A program made the position numbers and the translations under genes. A DNA stretch of 64,000 bases from Actinomycetes bacterium (GTDB lineage Bacteria > Actinomycetota > Acidimicrobiia > Spongiisociales > UBA5794). Within the stretch, counting starts at the first letter, position 1; the number at the start of each line of letters is the position of its first letter. This document shows positions 16,265-24,198 of this stretch, piece by piece. The notes beneath the pieces are model-generated. The model was not told the DNA's origin and did not search any database. It saw only the letters and a program-made list of their open reading frames with translations. Location of the stretch: NCBI GenBank assembly GCA_024638645.1, contig JAHEJX010000005.1, positions 1 through 64,000 of the forward strand, given 5' to 3'.

Positions 16265-16299
16265 GTTCTGTATAGCAGAACATTCCGCATTACGGAATG
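16265..16299. promoter_or_regulatory. Two tandem IclR-like operator palindromes
   Basis: GTTCTG-tatag-CAGAAC (16265-16281) and CATTCCG-catta-CGGAATG (16281-16299) are both perfect inverted repeats sharing one base at 16281. Both fit TTCyG-n5-CrGAA, the spacing and symmetry typical of IclR-family sites. They cover the predicted transcription start, so binding should repress. Confidence 0.65.
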
Positions 16300-16301
16300 G
16301 T

Positions 16302-16352
16302 CGTCTGTTGTGCTTGGCAAAGCGCATAACCGGACGTTAAGCACAACAGACG
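16302..16352 (+). promoter_or_regulatory. Perfect 14-bp inverted repeat in the operon leader
   Basis: CGTCTGTTGTGCTT (16302-16315) is the exact reverse complement of AAGCACAACAGACG (16339-16352), with a 23-nt loop. It ends 3 nt before the Shine-Dalgarno GAGGGAG of the BKACE gene. In RNA it would form a stable 5'-UTR stem; in DNA it could be a widely spaced operator. Confidence 0.6.
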
Positions 16353-16368
16353 AATGAGGGAGATCACT

Positions 16369-17295
16369 ATGAGCGTCATTGTCACCTGTGCGGTTACGGG
16401 GGGTTCGCACACCCCCACCATGAACAGCGATATCCCGATCACGATCGACGAGCACATCGACCAGTCCGTCGCTGCCGCGGAAGCCGGGGCATCGGTGATC
16501 CATATCCACGCTCGGGATCCGGAGGACGGCCGTCCGGTGAGCGACGTCGGGATCTTCCGCGATTACTGCAGCGGCATCAAGGCCCGCAGCGACGCCGTGA
16601 TTTCGATCACGACCGGCGGAGCGACCGGGCAGACCATCGAAGAGCGGCTTCGCGTCATCAAACAGCTACGTCCCGAGCTGGCCACCTGCAACCTCGGCAC
16701 GATGAATTACGGACTATTCCAGATGATCCCCAAATACGAGGGCCGCTGGAAGTACGACTGGGAGGAAGACTTCCTCGCCAGCACCAAATGGGAGCCCTTC
16801 GTCAACAACTTCGGCGATATCGAGTACATGCTCACGGAGCTCGCCGCGGAGACCGGCTGCCGCTTCGAGTTCGAGGCGTATGACATCTCCCACCTCTACA
16901 CCCTCGCCTACTTCGCAGACATGGGCCTGGTGAAACCGCCGATCTTCATGCAGTTCGTGATGGGCACATTCGGTGGTATCGGTCCGGACATCGAAAACGT
17001 CGTGGCGATGAAGACCGTCGCCGACCGGCTGTTCGGCAGGGACATCGAATGGTCGATCCTCGGCGGCGGACGCCACCAGTTCGATCTCGTCACCGCCGGA
17101 GCGACGATGGGCGGCAACGTCAGGGTCGGCCTCGAGGACGGCCTCTACCTCCGCAAGGGCAAATTGGCTGAGTCGAATGCCGAACAGGTCGAGAAGATCG
17201 TGCGGATCCTGAAGGAGCTATCGCGCGAGCCGGCCACTCCCGAGGAGACGCGAGAGCGGCTCGACCTCAAGGGCCTGGACGCGGTCAATTTCTAG
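16369..17295 (+). CDS. BKACE-family 3-keto acid cleavage enzyme; probable 3-dehydrocarnitine cleavage enzyme
   Basis: 308 residues of the beta-keto acid cleavage enzyme family, zinc-dependent enzymes that condense a 3-keto acid with acetyl-CoA and yield acetoacetate plus a new acyl-CoA. The zinc ligands H45-x-H47 lie in VIHIHARDPEDGRP, and SILGGGRHQFDLVTAGATMGGNVRVGLEDGLYL is the conserved C-terminal block. Next to an L-carnitine dehydrogenase fused to a thioesterase, the expected substrate is 3-dehydrocarnitine, giving betainyl-CoA. I chose the ATG at 16369 because an upstream ATG at 16354 lies within the Shine-Dalgarno region. It ends directly before the next ATG. Confidence 0.9.
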   Translation: MSVIVTCAVTGGSHTPTMNSDIPITIDEHIDQSVAAAEAGASVIHIHARDPEDGRPVSDVGIFRDYCSGIKARSDAVISITTGGATGQTIEERLRVIKQLRPELATCNLGTMNYGLFQMIPKYEGRWKYDWEEDFLASTKWEPFVNNFGDIEYMLTELAAETGCRFEFEAYDISHLYTLAYFADMGLVKPPIFMQFVMGTFGGIGPDIENVVAMKTVADRLFGRDIEWSILGGGRHQFDLVTAGATMGGNVRVGLEDGLYLRKGKLAESNAEQVEKIVRILKELSREPATPEETRERLDLKGLDAVNF

Positions 17296-18777
17296 ATGCG
17301 GAAGGACGTCTCCACCTTTGGCGTCGTCGGGTGCGGTGTTATCGGGTCCGGCTGGGCCGCTCGGGCTCTAGGCCGCGGACTCGACGTCGTCGCTTGGGAC
17401 CCGGCCGATGGCGCCGAGGAGCGGATGCGATCGGCCGTGGCGAGGGCGTGGCCGTCGGTTCGCAAGCTCGGCCTCTATCCCGGCGCCGAGAGAAGCCGGC
17501 TGCGCTGGGTCGAGTCGATCGAGGAAGTCGGCGCCGAGGCCGATTTCATCCAGGAGTCTGCACCAGAAGACGTTGCGCTCAAGAAGTTGCTGCTGGCGCA
17601 GGTCGATGCTGCCGCTGCGGCCGACATCGTCATCGGCACGAGCACATCCGGCTTGCTCGTCTCCGAGCTCACCACCGAATGCGCCCATCCCGAGCGCATC
17701 GTCGTCGGCCATCCTTTCAACCCCGTCTACCTATTGCCGCTGTGTGAGATCGTCGGTGGCGACAAGACCTCGGATGCTGCGTTAGACGCCGCCTCAGCCA
17801 TCTACGACATGCTCGACATGTACCCGCTCCGCGTCCGCCACGAGATCGACGGCCACCTGTCTGACCGGCTGCAAGAGGCAATGTGGCGCGAGATCCTCCA
17901 CATCATCAAGGACGGTTACGCCACGACCGGAGAACTCGACGACTCGATCATCTATGGGCCCGGCCTGCGCTGGGCGGCCATGGGCACCAACCTGATCTTC
18001 CACCTCGCCGGCGGCCAGCAGGGCATGCGGCACATGCTCCACCATTTCGGACCCGCCCTCGAGCTGCCCTGGTCGAAGCTGGAGGCGCCGGCGCTTACCG
18101 CGGACCTCATCGACGCCCTGGTCGAGGGAACCGAGGCTCAGGCAGACGGCCGCTCCATCGACGAACTGGAGCGCCTTCGCGACGACTGCCTGATCGCAAC
18201 CATGAAGGCGCTGCGCGCCGTCAACATCGGCGCCGGCAAGATCTACGCACAGCGGGAAGCGCGCCGCTACGACCAGGAGGCCGTGCGCTGGAGAGAGGGC
18301 GAGAGCATCGACGGACCGCTGGAGCTGTATCGCTGTCAGGTCGAGCCGGAGTGGGTCGATTACAACGACCACATGACCGAGGCGGCATTTCTCACGGCTT
18401 TCGGGTGGGCGTCGGATGCCCTTTTCCGGTATATCGGCGACGACGAGGGCTACCGAGCCGCCGCGAACTCCTTCTACACCGTCGAGAGCCACATCAACTA
18501 TCGACGGGAGGCCCTCCTCGACGACCCGCTGCGCTTCACCACCCAGCTCCTCGGTTTCGACGAAAAGCGCCTCCACTTCTTCCATTCGATGTACAACGAA
18601 GACACCGGCGATTTGCTCTGCACAACCGAACAGATGCTGGTCCACGTCGACATGGCCGCCGCCAAGGCAGTGCCGATCATGCCGGGACCAAAGAGGGCAC
18701 TCGACGCCATATGGGAAGTGCACAAGACAATGGAGAAGCCAACAAACGTGGGGAGCGTCATGGAGGTTCCAAAGTGA
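17296..18777 (+). CDS. L-carnitine dehydrogenase fused to betainyl-CoA thioesterase
   Basis: 493 residues in two parts. Residues 1-330 are a 3-hydroxyacyl-CoA-dehydrogenase-type NAD enzyme (GVVGCGVIGSGWAARAL at the start; HPFNPVYLLPLCEIVGG in the middle; EIDGHLSDRLQEAMWRE). From about 345 a hotdog thioesterase domain begins (CQVEPEWVDYNDHMTEAAFL). This fusion is known for carnitine dehydrogenases: the first part oxidises carnitine to 3-dehydrocarnitine, and the second hydrolyses betainyl-CoA to glycine betaine. It abuts the BKACE gene with no gap, which supports the assignment. Substrate identity is inferred, not proved. Confidence 0.88.
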   Translation: MRKDVSTFGVVGCGVIGSGWAARALGRGLDVVAWDPADGAEERMRSAVARAWPSVRKLGLYPGAERSRLRWVESIEEVGAEADFIQESAPEDVALKKLLLAQVDAAAAADIVIGTSTSGLLVSELTTECAHPERIVVGHPFNPVYLLPLCEIVGGDKTSDAALDAASAIYDMLDMYPLRVRHEIDGHLSDRLQEAMWREILHIIKDGYATTGELDDSIIYGPGLRWAAMGTNLIFHLAGGQQGMRHMLHHFGPALELPWSKLEAPALTADLIDALVEGTEAQADGRSIDELERLRDDCLIATMKALRAVNIGAGKIYAQREARRYDQEAVRWREGESIDGPLELYRCQVEPEWVDYNDHMTEAAFLTAFGWASDALFRYIGDDEGYRAAANSFYTVESHINYRREALLDDPLRFTTQLLGFDEKRLHFFHSMYNEDTGDLLCTTEQMLVHVDMAAAKAVPIMPGPKRALDAIWEVHKTMEKPTNVGSVMEVPK

Positions 18778-18779
18778 AG

Positions 18780-18839
18780 GTACCTGGTATCTGGTATCTC
18801 GTAGCTCGTGCCGGATACGAGATACCGGATACGAGGTAC
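18780..18839. repeat. Imperfect 24-bp inverted repeat (intergenic palindromic element)
   Basis: Left arm 18780-18803 and right arm 18816-18839 pair at 22 of 24 positions around a 12-nt loop, and the sequence is built from short repeats of GGTATCTGG / CCGGATACGAG. It fills almost the whole gap between two operon genes. Related motifs (TATCTGGTGTC, CGTATCCGGCAT, ATATCCGGCAT) appear at 38830-38855 and 39816-39852, suggesting a dispersed element. Confidence 0.75.
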
Positions 18840-18859
18840 GGCAAGCCGGAGGCGCAGCT

Positions 18860-20020
18860 CTGAACTTCGCACTCACGCCCGAACAGCAGCTCATCGTCCA
18901 GACCACACGAGGCTTCGTTGAGAAGGAGCTCCTTCCCCACGAGGCTGACGTCGAAAAGAACGACCGCGTCCCGCCGACGCTCGTTGAGTCCATCAAGGCG
19001 AAAGCAATTGCGGCCGGGATCTACGCACCCAACATGCCTGAGGAATACGGTGGCGGAGGGCTCGACCCCTTCACGATGATCCTCGTCGAACGCGAGCTCG
19101 GAGCAGCCAGCTACGCGCTCAACTACATCGTGGCGCGCCCCTCAAACATCCTCATGGCGTGCGAGGGAGACCAGATCGAGCGCTACCTGATCCCAACCAT
19201 CAAGGGTGACCGCTATGACTGTCTCGCAATGTCTGAGCCAGATGCCGGCTCTGACGTGCGCGGCATGAAATGCACCGCGGTTCGCGATGGCGACGAGTAC
19301 GTCATCAACGGCACCAAACACTTCATCAGCCACGCCGACATGGCCGACTACGTAATCCTCTTTGTCGCCACCGGCGAGGAGGACACTCCCCGCGGCCCTA
19401 AAAAGCGGATCACCAGCTTCCTCGTCGACATGGGAACGCCCGGCTTCGAGATGGTGCCGGGCTACAACGCAGTGTCCAACAAGGGGTATCACAACTTCAT
19501 TCTGAACTTCGACGACTGCCGTGTGCCCGTCGGCAACGTGCTCGGCGAGGAGCACAGAGGCTTCGAGGTCGCCAACGAATGGCTCGGAGCGACTCGTCTC
19601 CAGGTGGCGGCGATCTGCCTCGGCCGAGCTCGTCGTGCCATCGAACTGGCAACGGAGTGGGCCGCCAGCCGGGAGCAGTTCGGCCAGAAGATCGGCAAGT
19701 TCCAAGGCGTCTCGTTCAAGCTCGCCGACATGCAGACGCAGTATGACGCAGCCGAGCTACTCACCTTCCGGGCTGCGTGGAAGGACGCCCAGGGAACGAT
19801 GACCGACTCGGACGCGGCAATGGCGAAGGTCTTCGCCACAGAGATGTGCCAATTCGTGACTGACGAGGCGATCCAGATCTTCGGTGGTATGGGACTCATG
19901 GACGAGCTCCCGCTGGAACGCTTCTGGCGTGACACCAGGGTCGATCGCATCTGGGACGGCACATCCGAGATCCAGCGTCACATCATCTCGCGCTCGATGC
20001 TGCGACCGTTGGGTGGCTGA
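18860..20020 (+). CDS. Acyl-CoA dehydrogenase; probable gamma-butyrobetainyl-CoA dehydrogenase
   Basis: 386 residues. N-terminal NFALTPEQQLIVQTTRGFVEKELLP; CLAMSEPDAGSDVRGMKCTA (FAD/substrate loop); SREQFGQKIGKFQGVSFKLADMQ; DEAIQIFGGMGLMDELPLERFWRDTRVDRIWDGTSEIQR at the C-terminus. No ATG, GTG or TTG fits. The codon CTG at 18860 lies 7 nt after GGAGG and aligns with the family start, so a CTG start is likely. By operon context it would turn gamma-butyrobetainyl-CoA into crotonobetainyl-CoA (as CaiA-type enzymes interconvert), but the substrate is inferred. Confidence 0.88.
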   Translation: MNFALTPEQQLIVQTTRGFVEKELLPHEADVEKNDRVPPTLVESIKAKAIAAGIYAPNMPEEYGGGGLDPFTMILVERELGAASYALNYIVARPSNILMACEGDQIERYLIPTIKGDRYDCLAMSEPDAGSDVRGMKCTAVRDGDEYVINGTKHFISHADMADYVILFVATGEEDTPRGPKKRITSFLVDMGTPGFEMVPGYNAVSNKGYHNFILNFDDCRVPVGNVLGEEHRGFEVANEWLGATRLQVAAICLGRARRAIELATEWAASREQFGQKIGKFQGVSFKLADMQTQYDAAELLTFRAAWKDAQGTMTDSDAAMAKVFATEMCQFVTDEAIQIFGGMGLMDELPLERFWRDTRVDRIWDGTSEIQRHIISRSMLRPLGG

Positions 20021-20027
20021 CGTGTCG

Positions 20028-20156
20028 ATGACGCGCCTCCGCGATATGGACGAGGACGAGACCTTCGTCATTGCCCCTCGCGGCGACGCCGGTCCCGCCA
20101 CGAGGGCCCCAGACTGCAGCCGCGACCGGATCCCGACCGGGTCCACGAGACCATGA
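20028..20156 (+). CDS. Possible 42-aa frame between operon genes (doubtful)
   Basis: An open frame from ATG 20028 (or GTG 20022) ends in an ATGA overlap with the acyl-CoA synthetase start at 20153. It is hydrophilic and rich in Asp, Arg and Pro, with no recognisable motif. The overlap hints at translation that couples to the next gene; equally it may be chance in the 132-nt gap. Confidence 0.25.
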   Translation: MTRLRDMDEDETFVIAPRGDAGPATRAPDCSRDRIPTGSTRP

Positions 20157-22225
20157 GCACCGGCGTTCGGTTGCAGGGCGGAGAACCGCACCAACAGCAT
20201 CGCGGCTTGGGCCGCCTGCTCAATCCGCACACGATTGCCGTGATCGGAGGGCGCCAGGCCGAGCTGGCGATCGAACAGTGTGACCTTCTCGGTTTCGGCG
20301 GTGAGATCTGGCCGGTTCATCCTTCGCGTGAGGAAATGGTGGGCCGCCGCGTTTATCGCTCTGTCGAGGAGCTGCCGGCTCCACCGGACGCGGCCTTCGT
20401 GGCCGTGAATCGCCGGCAGACGGTCGACGTCGTCCAGCGCCTTGCCAGGCTTGGCGCAGGCGGCGCAATTTGTTACGCCGCAGGCTTCGCAGAGGCCGGG
20501 GCGGAAGGCCTCGAGTTGCAGCGCAAGCTCGTCGACCACGACATGCCGGTCATCGGGCCGAACTGCTACGGCGTCATCAACGGCAAGCTCGGTGCGGCCC
20601 TCTGGCCGGACGTGCAGGGATGTGAACGCCTCCATGGGCAACGAGGTGCCGCCATTGTGACCCAATCGGGCAACATCGCCCTCAACCTCACGATGAACAT
20701 GCGCGGGATCCCTTTCACTCACGTGATCTCCATAGGGAACCAAGCTGGAGTTCGGATCGAGGATTGCATCGCGGAGCTTGCTTCGGATCCTGACGTGGCC
20801 GTCATCGGCGTGCACGCGGAGTCGATCATCGACCCGATCGCATTCGGGCACGCCGCCATCACGGCTCACGACACCAAGACCCCGATCGTGATGCTCAAGA
20901 CCGGGATCTCGGAAACAGCAGCACACATTGCGGCATCCCACACCGCCGCCATCGCCAAGCCGGCCGATGTCTACTCCGCCCTTTTCGAACGCTACGGGAT
21001 CATCACCGTGGACTCGGTTTCGACCATGGCCGCCGTACTCAGCTTCCTGATCGTGGCGGGCCCACTATCGGGCAATCGGATGGTGTCGCTCAGTTGCTCG
21101 GGGGGAGAAGCCTCGCTGGTGGCCGATCGCGCCGAGGCCCACGGCATCGTGTTCGAGGCGTTCGATGAGGACCAGGCCGCGAAGATCCGATCATCCCTCG
21201 GCGACCTCGTGGCCATCACCAACCCGCTCGACTACCACACCTTCATCTGGGGCGATCGTGTGGCTTTGACCGCATGCTTCACGGCTGCCCTCGATGGGCC
21301 GGCCGACGCCGCGATGCTGGTTCTCGACTGGCCGACAAGTGGTGATGTCGAGTCCTGGTTTCCGACTGTGGAGGCTATCGAAACCGCCCATCGTGCGTCC
21401 GGAACTCTGACCGTCGTTGCAGCGACGCTGCCCGAAAACATGCCCCATCCCTTGCGGGCGTGGCTGCAGGAACGGGGCATTGCGGTTGCCTACTCCATCG
21501 ACGAAGCCCTCGAGGCGGTATCTGCCGCCGCGCGAGTCGGTCAATGGATCGCGGCCGATCCTCCCAGGATTCACACCGCTGCCGGCCGCTACCGCCACGC
21601 CACCGACACGATTGCGGAGGTTGCGGCCAAACAGATCCTGGCGAAGGCCGGGATCACCGTCCCGCCAAGCGTCCATGGCCCGGCGGGTGAGGTCGACTCT
21701 TCGAGCCTGCGCTTTCCGGTCGTCGCGAAGGCTTCGGGCGTCGCCCACAAGACGGACTCCGGCGGAGTCATCGTCGGCATCAATGACGAAGTGGCGCTTG
21801 CGGCCGCCCTCGATGATCTCGCGCAGCTCACGAGCGAGGTTCTCGTCGAGGAACAGATCACGGACACCGTGGCCGAGCTGCTTGTGACAGTCCGCCGTGA
21901 CTGGCCCATCGGCGTGTCTGTGGTCATCGGCAGCGGTGGAACGCTGGTCGAGCTGGTCGGCGACATGAAGACGACGCTCGCACCGGTTATGGCGGAAAAG
22001 CTCTTGGACATGCTCAGCACCCTGAAGATCGGCAGGCTTCTCGACGGCCACCGCGGCCACGCCGCCGCCGACCACCAGGCCATCATCGACGTTGTCAACA
22101 AGTTGGAGGCACTCATGGCGACCCGCCCCGATATCGTCGAAATCGAAATCAACCCTCTGCTCGCAACCCCGACCGACGCAGTCGCCGTCGATGCGCTGAT
22201 CACTCTCGGAGAGGAGAGCAAGTGA
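20153..22225 (+). CDS. NDP-forming acyl-CoA synthetase (CoA-binding, ligase and ATP-grasp domains)
   Basis: 690 residues, the usual length for fused alpha-beta ADP-forming acyl-CoA synthetases. Domains in order: CoA-binding Rossmann domain (LLNPHTIAVIGGRQAELA, PVIGPNCYGVINGK), succinyl-CoA-ligase-like domains with the phosphohistidine-type motif ASHTAAIA (about residue 263) and ITNPLDYHTF, then a C-terminal ATP-grasp domain from about 480 (FPVVAKASGVAHKTDSGGVIVG; VEIEINPLLATP). It would activate an acid to its CoA thioester. In this operon the likely substrate is gamma-butyrobetaine, crotonobetaine or carnitine. It overlaps the hydratase gene by 4 nt (GTGA). Confidence 0.92.
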   Translation: MSTGVRLQGGEPHQQHRGLGRLLNPHTIAVIGGRQAELAIEQCDLLGFGGEIWPVHPSREEMVGRRVYRSVEELPAPPDAAFVAVNRRQTVDVVQRLARLGAGGAICYAAGFAEAGAEGLELQRKLVDHDMPVIGPNCYGVINGKLGAALWPDVQGCERLHGQRGAAIVTQSGNIALNLTMNMRGIPFTHVISIGNQAGVRIEDCIAELASDPDVAVIGVHAESIIDPIAFGHAAITAHDTKTPIVMLKTGISETAAHIAASHTAAIAKPADVYSALFERYGIITVDSVSTMAAVLSFLIVAGPLSGNRMVSLSCSGGEASLVADRAEAHGIVFEAFDEDQAAKIRSSLGDLVAITNPLDYHTFIWGDRVALTACFTAALDGPADAAMLVLDWPTSGDVESWFPTVEAIETAHRASGTLTVVAATLPENMPHPLRAWLQERGIAVAYSIDEALEAVSAAARVGQWIAADPPRIHTAAGRYRHATDTIAEVAAKQILAKAGITVPPSVHGPAGEVDSSSLRFPVVAKASGVAHKTDSGGVIVGINDEVALAAALDDLAQLTSEVLVEEQITDTVAELLVTVRRDWPIGVSVVIGSGGTLVELVGDMKTTLAPVMAEKLLDMLSTLKIGRLLDGHRGHAAADHQAIIDVVNKLEALMATRPDIVEIEINPLLATPTDAVAVDALITLGEESK

Positions 22226-23004
22226 CTGAAACCGTCGCCGCCGTCCGCAACGGTCCGATCTTGGAGATCACGCTGGACCGGCCCAAAGCCAATGCCATCG
22301 ATGCTTCAACCAGCCAAGCGCTCAGCGCCAAGTTCGTCGAATTTCGCGACGACCCTGAGCTGCGGGTCGCCATCCTGACCGGAGCAGGCGAGCGCTTCTT
22401 CACTGCCGGATGGGACCTAAATGCAGCGAGCGAGGGCGAGGAGTTCGAGAGCGACTATGGCCCGGGTGGTTTCGGTGGTTTCGGCGAGCTCGATGGCCTC
22501 AACAAGCCGGTGATTCTGGCGATCAACGGAATGGCTGTGGGAGGCGGGTTCGAGATGACGATGGCCGCGGACCTCGTCGTCGCTGCTGACCACGCCCAGT
22601 TCTTCCTGCCCGAAACCGGCGTCGGCATCATCCCCGACGTCGGAACCATCCGACTACCCAAGCTTCTCCCCCACCCGATCGCGATGGAGGTGCTGATCGG
22701 CGGGCGCCGCCTCAACGCGCACGACGCAATGCGCTGGGGCTTGGTCAACCACGTCGTGTCGGCCGACGAACTGATGGACACAGCCCGCGAGATGGCCAAC
22801 CGCATCATTTCTGGAGCCCCGCTCGCAGTCTCGGCGATCATCGATCTCATCAAGCGCACTCGACACCTCAGCGTCGAGGACGGCCTTGCCCTCATGCGAT
22901 CAGGCGACGTCGAGATCTACGAAACGATGCTCACCAGCGAAGACGCCCAGGAGGGCCCGCTGTCGTTCGTGGAGAAGCGCCCCCCAGAGTGGAAGGGCCA
23001 CTGA
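22222..23004 (+). CDS. Enoyl-CoA hydratase/isomerase; probable crotonobetainyl-CoA (CaiD-like) hydratase
   Basis: 260 residues of the crotonase fold. The N-terminal LEITLDRPKANAIDASTSQALS leads into an oxyanion-hole segment with AGERFFTAGWDLNAA and NGMAVGGGFEMTMAADLVVAAD. The catalytic Glu lies in FFLPETGVGIIPDVGTI. N-terminal wording and overall pattern resemble CaiD, carnitinyl-CoA dehydratase. It starts at GTG 22222 in a GTGA overlap with the synthetase and is the last clear gene of the operon. Confidence 0.9.
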   Translation: MTETVAAVRNGPILEITLDRPKANAIDASTSQALSAKFVEFRDDPELRVAILTGAGERFFTAGWDLNAASEGEEFESDYGPGGFGGFGELDGLNKPVILAINGMAVGGGFEMTMAADLVVAADHAQFFLPETGVGIIPDVGTIRLPKLLPHPIAMEVLIGGRRLNAHDAMRWGLVNHVVSADELMDTAREMANRIISGAPLAVSAIIDLIKRTRHLSVEDGLALMRSGDVEIYETMLTSEDAQEGPLSFVEKRPPEWKGH

Positions 23005-23065
23005 GCACGTATCAGGCTGGGGCGTTCGTGGTCTGGTTTGACAGAAGACGGCTAGAAGGAGAGCA

Positions 23066-24124
23066 ATGGAAGAAGAACTCGTCTTCCCCAGATCGGGGAC
23101 GTGGAGGGTCCGAGGTAGCAATCGCACGTACGACTGGATCGGCCCTCGCTCGACAATCCCGGGCGCCGGCAACATGTTCGCGGTCTTCGACCGCTACCTC
23201 CCTTTCACACGCTTCATCACTTGGCTTCGCAAGTTGTTCGGCAAGGACGACATGGACGGTGCGGCGACCGTCAAGCTGAGCGACTGCAGCCGGCTGCTGG
23301 AAACTCGCGGGATGGTCCTCGAGCGCACGGGAAACGAGTTCGTGGTGGAGCGGGACATCGAAGGCACAATCCACGAAATGCGCCTGAAGGCCATCTCGGA
23401 CACCGAGATGATCGAGACGTGGACTTTCTCACTCGGCGATGCCACCGCCGAGATGACGCCCGAACAGATTGTGGAGGTCCAACAGGCGGGAGTGAGCATC
23501 GACTCCTTGAAGGACATCCTTCTGGAGAGGGACGCGCACATGGTCTGGACATACCAGGGCGATCCGACAACGGACTACGAATGGCTTCCCGATTGCATCG
23601 AGGCGATCCGGCGGTCCATCTTCACACAGCGGGCATACCGCGACGCTTACGCCGACCCAGACTTGCTCGCATTGGCTATCGGCCAAGGCTGGGACTACGA
23701 CAATCTCACCGAAGCCGTCTACCACCGGGGGCAGCTCGCCGCAGCTGCCGAGTTCGGAGAGGTCGACGAGCTGTCTCGCCACATTTCCGACGTGGCAAGT
23801 GCCCTCGCCAAGACTCACGACTCCCAAGGTGTCTACGAGACCGCCGGGTCGACAGACACAAGTGGAACGGTTGCGATTTCGCCTGGGTACGACCCCATCA
23901 AACAGGCCTCGATTGAGGCACATGAGGCAGTACACGTGGAACAGGTCGCTGAGTTCCGCCAGAACTGGCAACCGGACGGACAGAACGCCACGGTTGAAGA
24001 AGCCATCGTCGCCAAGTTCAAAGATCCTGAGACGGCTGCCGAGTGGGAACCTGATGCATATCAAGCAGGCATTGACGTGTACCAGGAGTTCCTCGATGCT
24101 GCCTCGCTGGACGAGCTTCCCTAG
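23066..24124 (+). CDS. Orphan protein with a C-terminal HEAVH zinc-metallopeptidase-like motif
   Basis: 352 residues, no family recognised. There is no signal peptide. Residues 1-70 are a basic/hydrophobic segment (GTWRVRGSNRTYDWIGP; FTRFITWLRKLFG), and the middle is acidic. HEAVH at 286-290 fits HExxH. Downstream, EWEPDAYQAG resembles the ExEADxxA third-ligand motif of DUF4157-type zincins. The pattern suggests a zinc metallopeptidase or a degenerate one. GGAGAG precedes the ATG. It follows the betaine operon by 61 nt and may be cotranscribed. Enzyme activity is inference. Confidence 0.6.
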   Translation: MEEELVFPRSGTWRVRGSNRTYDWIGPRSTIPGAGNMFAVFDRYLPFTRFITWLRKLFGKDDMDGAATVKLSDCSRLLETRGMVLERTGNEFVVERDIEGTIHEMRLKAISDTEMIETWTFSLGDATAEMTPEQIVEVQQAGVSIDSLKDILLERDAHMVWTYQGDPTTDYEWLPDCIEAIRRSIFTQRAYRDAYADPDLLALAIGQGWDYDNLTEAVYHRGQLAAAAEFGEVDELSRHISDVASALAKTHDSQGVYETAGSTDTSGTVAISPGYDPIKQASIEAHEAVHVEQVAEFRQNWQPDGQNATVEEAIVAKFKDPETAAEWEPDAYQAGIDVYQEFLDAASLDELP

Positions 24125-24198
24125 CGGTGACCTAGCATTGCGGCGGGAATTCCCAGACGCAGGTGGCGTTACCGAAATGCATCCCGAGAGAGACACCC

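Noticed and set aside
20028-20156. Functional small gene in the operon gap
   Set aside because: Kept as a very low-confidence feature only; a chance frame is as likely, and there is no motif or good RBS.
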